The notes: generated by a model from the letters alone, not told the origin. A DNA stretch of 46,535 nt from Peptococcaceae bacterium UBA7702 (GCA_002482535.1 DLGE01000003.1:1-46535), one strand, 5' to 3'. Numbered from the stretch's first letter, positions 25,053 to 34,569 are shown. Numbers and translations are program-made.

Positions 25053-26423
25053 TTATAAAAGACCGGCCAGGAGCGGCATAAAGACAGAGGCCCAAGCGGA
25101 GTAGACCAGCAGGCCGATGATATCGCTGCCGGTACTGATAAAGGGCGCCGCCGAAGCGGCGGGGTCGATGCTGAGTTTTTTCAACAGCAACGGCACCAGG
25201 GTACCCAGGGAGGAGGCGATGGTCATGTTGCAAACCAAGGTGACTCCCACGAGGATGCTGAGGGCCGTGTCGCCCATCCATACGTAGGCGACGCCGGAAA
25301 GGAGAAGCCCGCAAAAGAGGCCGACACACATCCCGACAAGGCAATCCCGGATCACATTATAGACGATCTTGGAGGAGTCAATCTGACCGGTAGAAATCCC
25401 GCGCACCGTAACCGTGGAGCTCTGGGTGCCGGCGTTACCCCCCAGGCCCAGCAACAGGGGAATGAAATAGGTAAGGGCCACCACCGCTTTGAGATCGGCT
25501 TCGATGCGGTTCATAATGAGCCCTGAGATGAGACCGCCAAAAAGCGTCACCAACAGCCAAGGCAGCCTGACTTTCACTGATTTCACCACTTTTTCATAAA
25601 ACGTATCGTCCTCATCGAGTTCGTCTTCGTGAGAACCGGCCATACGTAAAACGTCTTCCGTGGCTTCTTCTTCAATAACGTCCAAAATATCGTCGACGGT
25701 AATGATACCCACCAGACGATGGTTGCGGTCGACGACGGGAACGGCCATAATGTCGTAACGGGAAACGAGGGTCGCAACTTCTTCCTGATCCATATAGTCG
25801 GTAACAGATTTGACCCTCGTGTGCATGATATGCTCTAAAGTCCAGGAAGGCGGCGTGACGATGAGGTCTCTTAGGGACAGTACGCCCACGAGGACGTCGT
25901 CGTTATCGACGACATAAACGTAGTACACCGTTTCCGCCGACGGCGCTTCACTGCGCAGAATATTGATGGCTTCTTCCGCCGTGACGCTTTGATTTAAGGC
26001 CACAAACTCCGTGGTCATGATGGAGCCGGCGGTATCTTCCGGATAGACCATCAGTTCGCGGACGTCGTCGGCGTCGTCGTCTTCCATCAAATCCAGGAGT
26101 TGATTTCTTTCTTTCGGTTCCAGTTCCCCTAAAATATCCGCGACATCGTCGAGATACATGGAGTCCAATACGGCGGAACCTTTGGCTTCCCCCAAAGCGC
26201 CAAGGATTTCCGGGGCCAAATCCGGATCGAGATAACTCAAGATTTCCCCGGTAATGTTGGCGGGCAGGTATTGGAGAATGGCGATGACTTCCACCGTGTC
26301 GAGATTCGACAGCAATTCCCCGATATCAACCGGGGCGGAAGGGGCTAAAATCGCCGCGATGGCAGGGTAATCCCTTTTTTCCAGGAACGGCGCAATCCGT
26401 TCCAGCTTTTCTTTGATATCCAT
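25053..26423 (-). CDS. mgtE: Magnesium transporter MgtE
   Basis: This 456-residue homodimeric Mg2+ channel has an N-terminal MgtE_N domain (to about 125), two CBS domains (about 130-255) and a C-terminal five-helix pore. The ion-selective segment is around PLLLGLGGNAGTQSSTVTVR. The cytosolic domains sense Mg2+ and close the pore. It lies between era and recO, an insertion relative to the common era-recO order. The start is ATG 26423; its AAGG site lies in the 3' arm of a leader hairpin. Confidence 0.96.
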   Translation of the reverse strand: MDIKEKLERIAPFLEKRDYPAIAAILAPSAPVDIGELLSNLDTVEVIAILQYLPANITGEILSYLDPDLAPEILGALGEAKGSAVLDSMYLDDVADILGELEPKERNQLLDLMEDDDADDVRELMVYPEDTAGSIMTTEFVALNQSVTAEEAINILRSEAPSAETVYYVYVVDNDDVLVGVLSLRDLIVTPPSWTLEHIMHTRVKSVTDYMDQEEVATLVSRYDIMAVPVVDRNHRLVGIITVDDILDVIEEEATEDVLRMAGSHEDELDEDDTFYEKVVKSVKVRLPWLLVTLFGGLISGLIMNRIEADLKAVVALTYFIPLLLGLGGNAGTQSSTVTVRGISTGQIDSSKIVYNVIRDCLVGMCVGLFCGLLLSGVAYVWMGDTALSILVGVTLVCNMTIASSLGTLVPLLLKKLSIDPAASAAPFISTGSDIIGLLVYSAWASVFMPLLAGLL

Positions 26424-26427
26424 AATT

Positions 26428-26454
26428 GCGTTTCCTTCTTCCCGGAGGAAACGC
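26428..26454 (-). promoter_or_regulatory. Hairpin covering the mgtE ribosome site
   Basis: A perfect 9-bp stem pairs 26428-26436 with 26446-26454 around a 9-nt loop. In the mgtE message the AAGG translation signal lies in the downstream arm, 4 nt from the start codon, so folding would mask it. I found no known Mg2+ riboswitch consensus in the 160-bp gap. Confidence 0.5.
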
Positions 26455-26584
26455 GCCCGATGCTGATGATCAATGAACGAGAACGCTTCCCCCTATTTTC
26501 TGTTTCTTCTCTTGTTACACCATCGAGGGACAGCGTCCATGAAATTCACCAACCTTTCTACATCTGTTTTGCTTTGACTTTTCT

Positions 26585-27487
26585 TTATTTGTTGAGTTTA
26601 TTTCTATCGAAACCAAAGTTTCGCAAATAGACTTCCTTGTTGCGCCAATCTTTTTTTACCTTTACCCAAAGGTCCAGGTAAAACTTGGAACCCAAAGTAC
26701 GTTCCATCTCGAGCCTGGCGGCCCGGCCGATCTTTTTCAGCATGACGCCGTTTTTCCCAATCAAAATACCCTTTTGGGAATCACGTTCCGCATAAATCAC
26801 GGCGCTGGCATAAATCATGCCGTCGGGCCGTTCCTTGACCTCCAGCATTTCCACGGCGACGGCGTGGGGCACCTCATCGCCGGTACATTCCAACACCTTC
26901 TCCCGGACGATTTCCGCCATGATCGCCCGTTCCGGCTGATCCGTCACCATATCCTCCGGATAATAGCAGGGACCTTCGGGAAGGTAGCCGATGACCGTTT
27001 GCAGCAGGTCATCGATATGATCGTCTTTTAAGGCGGAAACGGGAATGATCTCGGCAAAATCGAACTTTTCGCTGTAAAGCTGTATCACGGCGAGGAGAGC
27101 GTCTTTTTCCAAGAGATCAATTTTATTCAACAGCAGAAAAACAGGGGTTTCCTTGGGCAAGGTATGGATGATAAAGGCTTCTCCTTTGCCGAAGGGTTCC
27201 GCGGCATCGACGATGTAAAAAATCACATCCGCGCCAATACCGGCGCTTTTTGCCGCCTCGTTCATAAATTCACCAAGTTTGTGCTTGGGTTTATGAATCC
27301 CCGGGGTGTCGATGAAAATCAGTTGGGCGTCATCGGTGGTATAAAAGCCCCTGATCTTATTTTGGGTCGTCTGAGGTTTGTCGGAAACAATGGCGATTTT
27401 CTGCTGTAAGATCGTGTTCATCAGCGTACTTTTACCGGCATTGGGCCGGCCGATGATGGTGATGAAGCCGGAACGGAATTTGGCCAT
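26585..27487 (-). CDS. era: GTPase Era
   Basis: This is a 300-residue ribosome-assembly GTPase. The G1 P-loop is GRPNAGKST (13-21), the G3 motif is DTPGIHKP, the G4 motif is NKID, and a KH RNA-binding domain (about 200-300, with GKNGVMLKKIG) binds the 3' end of 16S rRNA. It is the last gene of the phoH-pgpH-ybeY-dgkA-DUF3048-era run, 4 bp after the DUF3048 gene. The start is ATG 27487. Confidence 0.97.
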   Translation of the reverse strand: MAKFRSGFITIIGRPNAGKSTLMNTILQQKIAIVSDKPQTTQNKIRGFYTTDDAQLIFIDTPGIHKPKHKLGEFMNEAAKSAGIGADVIFYIVDAAEPFGKGEAFIIHTLPKETPVFLLLNKIDLLEKDALLAVIQLYSEKFDFAEIIPVSALKDDHIDDLLQTVIGYLPEGPCYYPEDMVTDQPERAIMAEIVREKVLECTGDEVPHAVAVEMLEVKERPDGMIYASAVIYAERDSQKGILIGKNGVMLKKIGRAARLEMERTLGSKFYLDLWVKVKKDWRNKEVYLRNFGFDRNKLNK

Positions 27488-27491
27488 CGTG

Positions 27492-28544
27492 TTACTCCGC
27501 TCCTTCTGCCGTGGCGTCTTCTGCCTCGGGTTGGGTATAGGTGGCGGTTTCCGTGGTTTTCGCCACCTGGATGATGGTTTTGCCGGGAATCAGCTGTACT
27601 TCCTTGCCGGTGGCCTGATCCGTAAAGGAAAAGCCGTTACCCTTTGTGATGCTCCAATCGATTTCCGTCACCGTACCATATTGGAGCAAAAGACCGCTGC
27701 CGGAAGTAAAGGTCATATCAAGATGCTGGCCGTCTGCCATGACGACGTAGTCGATGTAGACCACAACGACGTTATCTGCGGTAAGGGCCTCGTTATTGAA
27801 AGCGTCGGTATGCATTTCACCGTCGCTATAGCGCACATAGTTATGGTTCAGTGTATCCCATTGATAAGAGGCCTCCTGATAGCGGTAAGGAACGGTCAAC
27901 TCGCTGACGCCGCCAAAAACCAAATCGTTCCGCTCCGCATTGGAATAAAAGTCAAAGGCGGGGCAGTCTTTAAGGGAAACCTCATCATAACCCCGGTCCG
28001 CGGCCTTTTTACTAAGCAATTCATAACTGGTATAAAGATTATGGGGCGCTTTCCGCTCACTGCTGCGCCAGAAGTTACCGGAACAGCTCATTTCATCGAT
28101 ATCCTGGACACTGCCGGAATCGATGATATCATAGGCCATGGAACTGCCGCCGCAGTGGGCCAGGGTAGCGTTGTAGCCGTTGACGATATCGTAAAAATAA
28201 TGGCGGGCCGAACGCACAGGGCCGATGGTATCCGGCTCGTTATGATAATAGAAGGCCAAAAAACGGTTGATGCCCCCTTCCACCGGCATCTCAATCAACA
28301 GATCGGCAGCGTTCAGACCGCTTTGCGGCGCTGCGCCGGCGCCGTTATCAATGGAGACGATAAACACACTGTCGCCGTGATCTTCCGCGGAGGATAATTC
28401 CTTGCCATCTAAGGGGCAGGTAAATTCGGGGTCGGAAACAGTCGCACCATCCTGACTTCCCTCATCCTGTTTACCGCAGGCGGTCAAAAACAGGGATAGG
28501 GAAAGCAGCAAACCAAGGGACAGCAAGTAGATTGTTTTTTTCAT
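27492..28544 (-). CDS. DUF3048 (YerB-like) lipoprotein
   Basis: This 350-residue exported protein has a lipoprotein signal ending LTAC, with the lipidated Cys at 23. The mature part matches DUF3048: PLDGKELS, VSIDNGAGAAPQSGLNAADLLIE, GINRFLAFYY, IGPVRSARHYF and AHCGGS are characteristic segments. The family is common in spore-forming Bacillota (B. subtilis YerB) and its function is not established. The start is ATG 28544 with an AGGAG site. It is inserted between dgkA and era in the operon. Confidence 0.88.
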   Translation of the reverse strand: MKKTIYLLSLGLLLSLSLFLTACGKQDEGSQDGATVSDPEFTCPLDGKELSSAEDHGDSVFIVSIDNGAGAAPQSGLNAADLLIEMPVEGGINRFLAFYYHNEPDTIGPVRSARHYFYDIVNGYNATLAHCGGSSMAYDIIDSGSVQDIDEMSCSGNFWRSSERKAPHNLYTSYELLSKKAADRGYDEVSLKDCPAFDFYSNAERNDLVFGGVSELTVPYRYQEASYQWDTLNHNYVRYSDGEMHTDAFNNEALTADNVVVVYIDYVVMADGQHLDMTFTSGSGLLLQYGTVTEIDWSITKGNGFSFTDQATGKEVQLIPGKTIIQVAKTTETATYTQPEAEDATAEGAE

Positions 28545-28554
28545 GATAATACTC

Positions 28555-28926
28555 CTATCTGATCAGTAATTGATGTAGATGCGGCACAAAGATGACAACT
28601 CCGATCAGTACCGCGGTAATGCAGACGAAAAAGACAGCGCCGGCAGCCACGTCTTTGATGACTTTGGCCAAAGGATGGTATTCCGGCGAAATCAGGTCAA
28701 TGATGGTTTCAATGGCCGTATTGAACATTTCACTGGCAATGACCACGGCAATGAGGAGCAGCAAAAGGGCGAACTCCGCCAAGGACACATCGAGGAACAA
28801 GGCGACAAAGAGTACCGCCACCCCGGTGACGAGGTGAATGCGAAAGTTGCGCTCATGGGCAAAACAGTGACAGAAGCCGCGCCAGGCAAAGGAGAAGCTT
28901 TCCTTTAAGCTTTTTGCTTTTCTCAC
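28555..28926 (-). CDS. dgkA: Diacylglycerol/undecaprenol kinase
   Basis: This 123-residue, three-helix membrane kinase of the DgkA family has the active-site segment SEMFNTAIETIID, with the conserved glutamates. In Gram-positive bacteria this family mainly phosphorylates undecaprenol, recycling the cell-wall carrier lipid. The start is GTG 28926, overlapping the ybeY stop by 4 bp (GTGA), so the two are translationally coupled. Confidence 0.93.
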   Translation of the reverse strand: MRKAKSLKESFSFAWRGFCHCFAHERNFRIHLVTGVAVLFVALFLDVSLAEFALLLLLIAVVIASEMFNTAIETIIDLISPEYHPLAKVIKDVAAGAVFFVCITAVLIGVVIFVPHLHQLLIR

Positions 28927-29405
28927 CGTATCACCCCCAAAGCGTCGAGATACGCTTCGGTCTTCGCTTCCATCACCAAGCGTTCCGACTCTTCCAGATG
29001 GTCGTATCCGAGAAGGTGCAAAAAGCCGTGGAGAGCCAAAAAACAGATTTCCCGCTGAAAGCTGTGGCCGTAACAGAGGGCTTGCTTTTCGCAGTGTTCC
29101 AATGAAATCAGGATATCCCCAAGAGGAACGGCGTCAATACCCGGCAAAAGAGACTGTTTTGCTTTGGCCCAATCTCTTTTTCCCCCTGTCATGGGGAAGG
29201 ACAGTACATCGGTGGCCTGATCGATGCCGCGGAATTTACGGTTAAAGATACGGATTCGCGCATCATCGGTAAAACCAACGGTGACACAGAAGGAAGGCGG
29301 CACCGCTTCGGCTTTGGCGGCATACCGCAATACCCTGACAATCTCCTGCATGATCTCACGGGGTAAATCAAAATCAGCAAGACGCGTGCGCATTTCAATT
29401 TTCAT
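28923..29405 (-). CDS. ybeY: Endoribonuclease YbeY
   Basis: This 160-residue metalloprotein for 16S rRNA 3' maturation and ribosome quality control has the zinc motif HGFLHLLGYDH, matching H-x3-H-x5-H. ATG 29405 gives normal length; ATG 29393 is an alternative. The 5' end overlaps the 3' end of pgpH by 11 bp and the 3' end overlaps dgkA. No strong ribosome site is visible, so coupling to pgpH translation is likely. Confidence 0.95.
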   Translation of the reverse strand: MKIEMRTRLADFDLPREIMQEIVRVLRYAAKAEAVPPSFCVTVGFTDDARIRIFNRKFRGIDQATDVLSFPMTGGKRDWAKAKQSLLPGIDAVPLGDILISLEHCEKQALCYGHSFQREICFLALHGFLHLLGYDHLEESERLVMEAKTEAYLDALGVIR

Positions 29406-31707
29406 CGGTGTTCTTTTCTCCCTGTTCTTGGTCGGCGGCGGCGTCCTCCGGCGGGGCCGCGGTTTTTTCAAAAACGTCCTTCTCCGGCGGGGAAAAGGCT
29501 TCCTTTTCCCCGGTAACGCTGCTTTCAGCGGCAGCGCTTTCTTCGCCGTTTTCTACCATATCCACGGCAATGCCGGACTTTTTGGCCAAAGCCTTCAGTT
29601 CCGGATACTTGATCCGGTGGTGAGTCATGCCGTCATAAACGGAAACGAAAGCCTCCTGCATGACATGGAGATCTTTAAAGGTCAGGTCGCATTCCTCAAA
29701 CTGACCGTCGTTTAAGCGTTCTTTGATCAGATCATGGATTTTCGCCGCCGTTTCCCCTTTGGTCATCGGCGGCAAACTCTGCATCGCCGCCTGGATGCAG
29801 TCGGCCATCATCACAACGGCGCTTTCCCGCGTTTGCGGTTTCGGGAAAGGATAGGCGAAATCTTCCGGCGTCACCTCATCTCCCCGTTCTTTGGCTTTGT
29901 TATAGAAATATTTCATCACGCTGTTGCCGTGGTGTTCGGTGATGATATCGACCACATCTTGGGGCAGGCCAAACTCTTTGGCCATTTCCACACCGTCTTT
30001 GACGTGGGAAACGATGATCAGCGTCGATAAGGTGGGCGTCAATTTATCGTGGGGATTGTTCCCCGGTTCCTGATTCTCCGTAAAATAGGCGGGGCGCTCC
30101 AATTTACCGATGTCATGATAGTAGGAGGCGACACGGACCAAGAGGGCGTCGGCGCCGATGGCGTCGGCGGCGGCTTCCGCCAAATTCCCCACGAGAACAC
30201 TGTGATAGTAGGTCCCCGGCGCTTCCGCCATAAGGCGTTTGATCAGGGGATGTCCCGTAGAGGAGAGTTCCATCAGTTTCATCGGCGTTGTCAGCTTCAG
30301 GGAGTTTTCCAGCAAGGGCAAACTGCCCAAAGCGAAAAAGGCGGAGATAAAGCCGCTCATCAAACCGACGGCGCAGCCGATCATCACCGTATTCGCAGAC
30401 TGTTCCCCGATCAGCCCAATGATCAGGATGATCAATACGTTGACCAGGCCGAGATAGAAACCGAAACTGACCACCTGATAGCGCTCTCTGATGCGGCCCA
30501 CGGTATAAACGGTAAAGAGCACGGCACAAAAGGCGGCAATCAGATAGGAGGGCTGATTCATCACCAAAAGGGCCATGAGCATGGCGCAGAAAGAGACCAT
30601 GATAAAGGAAAGCCGCTGGTTGGTTAGGGTGGCGAAAATAATGCCCACAGCAGGCAGAGGCAACAGATAGCCGAGAACGCTGTAAAGCGTCCCCGTTGTC
30701 GCGGAAGCGGTCAGCATAATGACCTGGCAAAGGGCAAGAAAGACTACAACCACGGCGCCGATGAGCAAAATTCCTTCTTTCTCAAAGGCATAGAAGGGGT
30801 AAAACCGTTTGCAGTATAAAAACAGCAGGAAAAACAGGAAGAAGACGAAAGCGAAAACGCCGAGAAAATAGCCAACACCCTTGCGTTCCGCAAGCATCCC
30901 CGCTTTTTGCAGCGTTTCCATCTGTTCCGCCGTGATGACCGTACCTTCATCAACGATTTTCTGACCGGAACGTACCGTTACTTCCACCGGTTCAATTTCG
31001 GCGAGACGCTTTGCCGTCACCGCATCGGTTTCTTCTTTGTTCAGAACATAGTTGGCCTCGATGGTTAAGGTGCTGACCACGGCGTGGGCCACGGTCTGTT
31101 CATCTTCATTGAAACGGCTGTCGCCAATCCAAGTATCAAGGCTCTCCAAAAAGGTGTCCAAATCGGTCTCTTTGATCCCTTCCGCGTAGGAGGAAGCAAA
31201 ATAGGTGCCGAGATTATTGGCCACGTTTGTGATTTCTTTCAAGGTCAGTTTTTTGACGGCCTTTTCATAAGCGGAGGCCTCGTCACTGCTGCCCAAAAGG
31301 GCGCTGTAAAGATCCGCCGGATCGGCTTCGCCCTCTTCTTCCAGGTCTTTGATGGCGGAAACCTGATTGATAAAATCACTGATTTCCGTATTGAGGCGTT
31401 CCAGTTTCGTGCTGTCCAGCATATAAACGTCGTTGATGTCGGCTTCAATGGCCGCCACCGCCTCGTCATAAGCCACTTGGCTGGTATAACTGAAAGAGGA
31501 ACCCTCATAGATCAGGGATTCCGGAGCCACGTCCCCCACTTCATAGGTTTCTGTGGGCCCCAAAACCCCGGCTACAAGAATAAACGCGCTGACAAATACG
31601 ATGGCCAACCAAAACCAGATCCGTTTTTTCTTGATCAGTTTTTCAAGGATATCTTCCGTAAAGAATTGTCCGACGGAAAAAAGATGCCGCCGTCTTTTAT
31701 TTTTCAT
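29395..31707 (-). CDS. pgpH: 7TM-HD phosphodiesterase (PgpH/YqfF-type)
   Basis: This is a membrane protein of about 770 residues. It has a transmembrane helix near the N-terminus, an extracellular 7TMR-HDED domain (about 60-285), seven transmembrane helices and a cytoplasmic HD domain with YYHDIGK (His531-Asp532). Listeria PgpH of this family hydrolyses cyclic di-AMP. About 50 acidic, low-complexity residues extend past the HD domain. ATG 31707 overlaps phoH by 11 bp and fits the family start better than an upstream in-frame ATG. Confidence 0.93.
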   Translation of the reverse strand: MKNKRRRHLFSVGQFFTEDILEKLIKKKRIWFWLAIVFVSAFILVAGVLGPTETYEVGDVAPESLIYEGSSFSYTSQVAYDEAVAAIEADINDVYMLDSTKLERLNTEISDFINQVSAIKDLEEEGEADPADLYSALLGSSDEASAYEKAVKKLTLKEITNVANNLGTYFASSYAEGIKETDLDTFLESLDTWIGDSRFNEDEQTVAHAVVSTLTIEANYVLNKEETDAVTAKRLAEIEPVEVTVRSGQKIVDEGTVITAEQMETLQKAGMLAERKGVGYFLGVFAFVFFLFFLLFLYCKRFYPFYAFEKEGILLIGAVVVVFLALCQVIMLTASATTGTLYSVLGYLLPLPAVGIIFATLTNQRLSFIMVSFCAMLMALLVMNQPSYLIAAFCAVLFTVYTVGRIRERYQVVSFGFYLGLVNVLIILIIGLIGEQSANTVMIGCAVGLMSGFISAFFALGSLPLLENSLKLTTPMKLMELSSTGHPLIKRLMAEAPGTYYHSVLVGNLAEAAADAIGADALLVRVASYYHDIGKLERPAYFTENQEPGNNPHDKLTPTLSTLIIVSHVKDGVEMAKEFGLPQDVVDIITEHHGNSVMKYFYNKAKERGDEVTPEDFAYPFPKPQTRESAVVMMADCIQAAMQSLPPMTKGETAAKIHDLIKERLNDGQFEECDLTFKDLHVMQEAFVSVYDGMTHHRIKYPELKALAKKSGIAVDMVENGEESAAAESSVTGEKEAFSPPEKDVFEKTAAPPEDAAADQEQGEKNTDEN

Positions 31708-32668
31708 GATGTTCGGCCCTTTCGTAAGCGTCGATGATCTTTTGCACCAACGGATGGCGAACCACATCGAGATGACTCATAAAAGCGAAGCCAATGCCTT
31801 CTACATTCTGCAATATTTTCCCGGCGTGAATCAGTCCGCTTTTTTCGCCGGGTGCCAGGTCAACCTGGGTAATGTCGCCAGTGATCACGGCGCGGGAACC
31901 AAAACCGGTACGGGTTAAAAACATCTTCATCTGGGGAACCGTGGTATTCTGCGCCTCGTCAAGAATGATAAAGGCATCGTCTAAGGTGCGTCCCCGCATA
32001 TAGGCCAAAGGCGCCACCTCAATGATGCTTTTCTCCATCAGCTTTACCGCCGTGTCGCTTCCCAAAATATCGTAAAGGCTGTCATAAAGGGGCCGCAGAT
32101 AGGGATCGACCTTGTCCTGAAGATCACCGGGGAGAAAACCGAGCTTTTCCCCGGCTTCCACCGCGGGACGGGTTAAAATGATCCGCCGCACTTCCTTTTT
32201 TTTCAAAGCAACCACCGCTTCGGCCACGGCAAGGTAAGTTTTGCCGGTCCCGGCGGGACCGATGGCAAAAACAATATCGTGATTGCCCAAAGCTTCCACG
32301 TAGCGTTTCTGCCCCAAAGTGCGGGCTTTGATCTGCTTGCCCTTGGGGGTAACGTAAATATTCCCAGTCAAAGAAGAAGCGACATTATCCTGCTTCTCTT
32401 CGGCGGCGGCCACGGCATAATTCAAAACATTGGCGTTGATCTCCACATCGGCGGCGGCCAAAGTCTTCAAATGGTTAAAGATCCGCAGTGCTTTTTCGCG
32501 CTGGGCCTCATTGCCTTTGATTCGCACCTCATCGCCGCGGACGAGAATTTCCGCATTGACTTCTTTCTCAATACGCAGCAGGTTTTCGTCGCGCTGACCG
32601 AGGACAGCGGCGGTTTGCATTTCATTGCCCAAAGAAAGGACGGTTTCGTCCCGGTTCGTGAATTCCAT
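31697..32668 (-). CDS. phoH: PhoH-family ATPase
   Basis: This 323-residue P-loop ATPase has an N-terminal KH-like region, Walker A GPAGTGKT (137-144) and Walker B IILDEAQN. The family is conserved next to ybeY and is implicated in RNA metabolism, without a settled activity. It is the first gene of a minus-strand run through era with a promoter just upstream. The start is ATG 32668; its best purine-rich site (GGGAG) is about 15 nt upstream. Confidence 0.95.
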   Translation of the reverse strand: MEFTNRDETVLSLGNEMQTAAVLGQRDENLLRIEKEVNAEILVRGDEVRIKGNEAQREKALRIFNHLKTLAAADVEINANVLNYAVAAAEEKQDNVASSLTGNIYVTPKGKQIKARTLGQKRYVEALGNHDIVFAIGPAGTGKTYLAVAEAVVALKKKEVRRIILTRPAVEAGEKLGFLPGDLQDKVDPYLRPLYDSLYDILGSDTAVKLMEKSIIEVAPLAYMRGRTLDDAFIILDEAQNTTVPQMKMFLTRTGFGSRAVITGDITQVDLAPGEKSGLIHAGKILQNVEGIGFAFMSHLDVVRHPLVQKIIDAYERAEHHEK

Positions 32669-32711
32669 GGATTGGCGTACTCTCCCACTTTAATTTCGCT
32701 TATTTATAGTT

Positions 32712-32740
32712 AGTATACGCCCTTTTTGATTGTTGCACAA
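32712..32740 (-). promoter_or_regulatory. Promoter of the phoH-era operon
   Basis: On the minus strand, TTGTGC (32735-32740) and TATACT (32712-32717) are separated by 17 bp, with a leader of about 40 nt to phoH. Confidence 0.5.
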
Positions 32741-32818
32741 TCCTTTTTTGAAAAATCAATGGGATTCTCCTATGATAAAAAAATACTCCTTACGCCAAAA
32801 ACCCCATGGATCGCTCGT

Positions 32819-32838
32819 CAGATAGATCCAGATAGATC
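32819..32838. repeat. Tandem 10-bp repeat
   Basis: CAGATAGATC occurs twice back to back at 32819-32828 and 32829-32838 in the yqfD-phoH gap. There is no obvious role. Confidence 0.6.
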
Positions 32839-32872
32839 TGCAAAGATTGTACCATAAAAAACGTACCGAAAA

Positions 32873-32902
32873 GGGACGCCCGAGAACCAAAGCAAGCGTC
32901 CC
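32873..32902 (-). terminator. Terminator of yqfC-yqfD
   Basis: GGGACGC (32873-32879) pairs with GCGTCCC (32896-32902). In the minus direction the stem is followed by TTTTC. It lies about 37 bp past the yqfD stop. Confidence 0.65.
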
Positions 32903-32938
32903 AAAGAAGAAATAAGGCCATAGAGAATGATCCGTCCA

Positions 32939-34117
32939 TCATTCCATGGGGGAAAAGGTACCAATATCCTCCTCGGTTTCAAGAATCACCTGCACTCCCA
33001 CGGCGCCCTCGGCGTCGGTGAGCTCTTTTAGATGCTCGTCGACGACGGTCACGCCCCGGGGCAGTTTTGCCTCGGCGGCGGCCCGGGCCTGCTTTTTCGC
33101 CAAAGCCAAGGCCGCTTCCAGCGTGCGTTCTTTTTCCTTGGCCCGCACTTCAGCGATGTTTTTCACCTTGATGGTGGCGCCAAAGGCCAAAGAAAACTCC
33201 CGCTCTTCGGTAACGGCGTCGTCAAAGGAGCTCTCTTCGCTGCCCCAAAGCGTATATGTTTTACCGTCTTTGCTCACGGTGATGATGCCGCTTTCCTTTC
33301 CCGTCGGCGTCACCTCAATGCCCCGGAGGCTGACGTAGGCGACACCCTCATACCAAACAGCGGCTTTGATCATACCTTTGGCGGCAGTCACATCAGAAAC
33401 CGGGGCTTTCCCTTCTTCTTCATAGGTGATCAGACCGGAAATCAAAATATCCCCCGCTTCTACCGTATCGCCGACTTCCACTTTCTTTTGTCCCCTGAGC
33501 ACAAAAATTTCCCGAATCACGCCGTTTTTGGCGGCGACAACATGACCGAAAAAAACACTGTTGGCGTCGGTTTTTTCTTTGGCGGCCACCCGCACCGTCA
33601 CGGTAACGCCTTTGACCTCAAAGCCCACCCAGGCCAAAGAAGGGTGGGCCGCTAAAATCGCCTCGGCGGCGGCATCGTAGGGAACATTCCTCTTCAGCAC
33701 AAGGGGGCGGACACCATTGTCGGCGGCGGTTTCCAAAATGGCCTGAGATTCCTCTGCGGTGAGGGTATTACCGTTGTCGTCAGTGACTTCCACCTGCCAA
33801 ATGGAGGCGGTAAAGAGCAGCAGCAAACAAAAACAAAAAAGCGCGGTCAGCCAGAGACGCCAGGATTTCGTGATGCTCCTGTAAAAAAAAGGCAGGCCTC
33901 CCCGGTCCGCAACAGTAATATAACAGCCAAAGGAATGAGACAGGCGGCGTACTTTGGGCAAAAGGGGCAAAGGTATGCGGAAATAGACGCCTTGCTCTGT
34001 CTTTTTCATATTCCATACCGGCACGTTCCCGGCCAACAAAACATTGACCAAGGCGCTGATATCACCTTCTTTGACCACAATGCCGACGTAGCCGCCGGTC
34101 TTTGCTCCAAAAATCAT
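32939..34117 (-). CDS. yqfD: Sporulation protein YqfD
   Basis: This is a membrane protein of about 392 residues. A cytoplasmic N-terminal domain (FGAKTGGYVGIVVKEGD) precedes one transmembrane helix (about 90-110, LTALFCFCLLLLFTASIW). The exported part has a FtsQ/POTRA-like segment and KGVTVTVRVAAKEKT, then a C-terminal beta and helical region. YqfD belongs to the sigma-E regulon in Bacillus and is conserved in endospore formers. ATG 34117 is chosen for its AAGGGGAG site. It forms a pair with yqfC, separated by about 100 bp. Confidence 0.88.
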   Translation of the reverse strand: MIFGAKTGGYVGIVVKEGDISALVNVLLAGNVPVWNMKKTEQGVYFRIPLPLLPKVRRLSHSFGCYITVADRGGLPFFYRSITKSWRLWLTALFCFCLLLLFTASIWQVEVTDDNGNTLTAEESQAILETAADNGVRPLVLKRNVPYDAAAEAILAAHPSLAWVGFEVKGVTVTVRVAAKEKTDANSVFFGHVVAAKNGVIREIFVLRGQKKVEVGDTVEAGDILISGLITYEEEGKAPVSDVTAAKGMIKAAVWYEGVAYVSLRGIEVTPTGKESGIITVSKDGKTYTLWGSEESSFDDAVTEEREFSLAFGATIKVKNIAEVRAKEKERTLEAALALAKKQARAAAEAKLPRGVTVVDEHLKELTDAEGAVGVQVILETEEDIGTFSPME

Positions 34118-34218
34118 AAGTTCTCCCCTTCTCTCTCGTGGGCGAAGCGCAAGCAAAATCCCGCGCCCATGGCAAAATCGCACGCTTATTTATAATATGG
34201 CAGGCTTTGTCGACGGCC

Positions 34219-34521
34219 TCAGATCTGCCGGTAAGAGACGGCGGCAATCTCGCCCTCCGCCTCAATCTCGTCCTTCTTTAAGAAATTAAGCCGCATATGT
34301 TTGCCGTCGATGATGATTTCCCCATAGATGCAGGCAATCCGCACCTGTTCCCCGCTGAAAGCACGGATGCCGCTATGGTTTTCCACCAGAACGGTACGGT
34401 TTCCCGTCAGGACGATCCGCGGCATACCGCCGGCGAAATCGACGGGCATATCCAAGGTCGCCGAGAGCTTACTACGGACGTTTTCCTTTTTCGTTGATAC
34501 TACTGGCTCTGCGGATTTCAC
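34219..34521 (-). CDS. yqfC: Sporulation protein YqfC
   Basis: This 100-residue protein has the YqfC core: LDMPVDFAGGMPRIVLTGNRTVLVEN, then IRIACIYGEIIIDGKHMRL-like and LKKDEIEAEGEI strands. In Bacillus the homologue is made in the mother cell under sigma-E and pairs with YqfD. GTG 34521 is preferred: GGGGAGGG lies 7 nt upstream and the length matches the family. An upstream in-frame ATG at 34605 has no ribosome site. Confidence 0.85.
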   Translation of the reverse strand: MKSAEPVVSTKKENVRSKLSATLDMPVDFAGGMPRIVLTGNRTVLVENHSGIRAFSGEQVRIACIYGEIIIDGKHMRLNFLKKDEIEAEGEIAAVSYRQI

Positions 34522-34569
34522 GGAACATCCCTCCCCTAAACCGTATCGAAGGAAGGAAAAAAATATACC

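Noticed and set aside
26455..26584. Known Mg2+ riboswitch upstream of mgtE
   Set aside because: I could not match conserved M-box segments; only the ribosome-site hairpin is supported.
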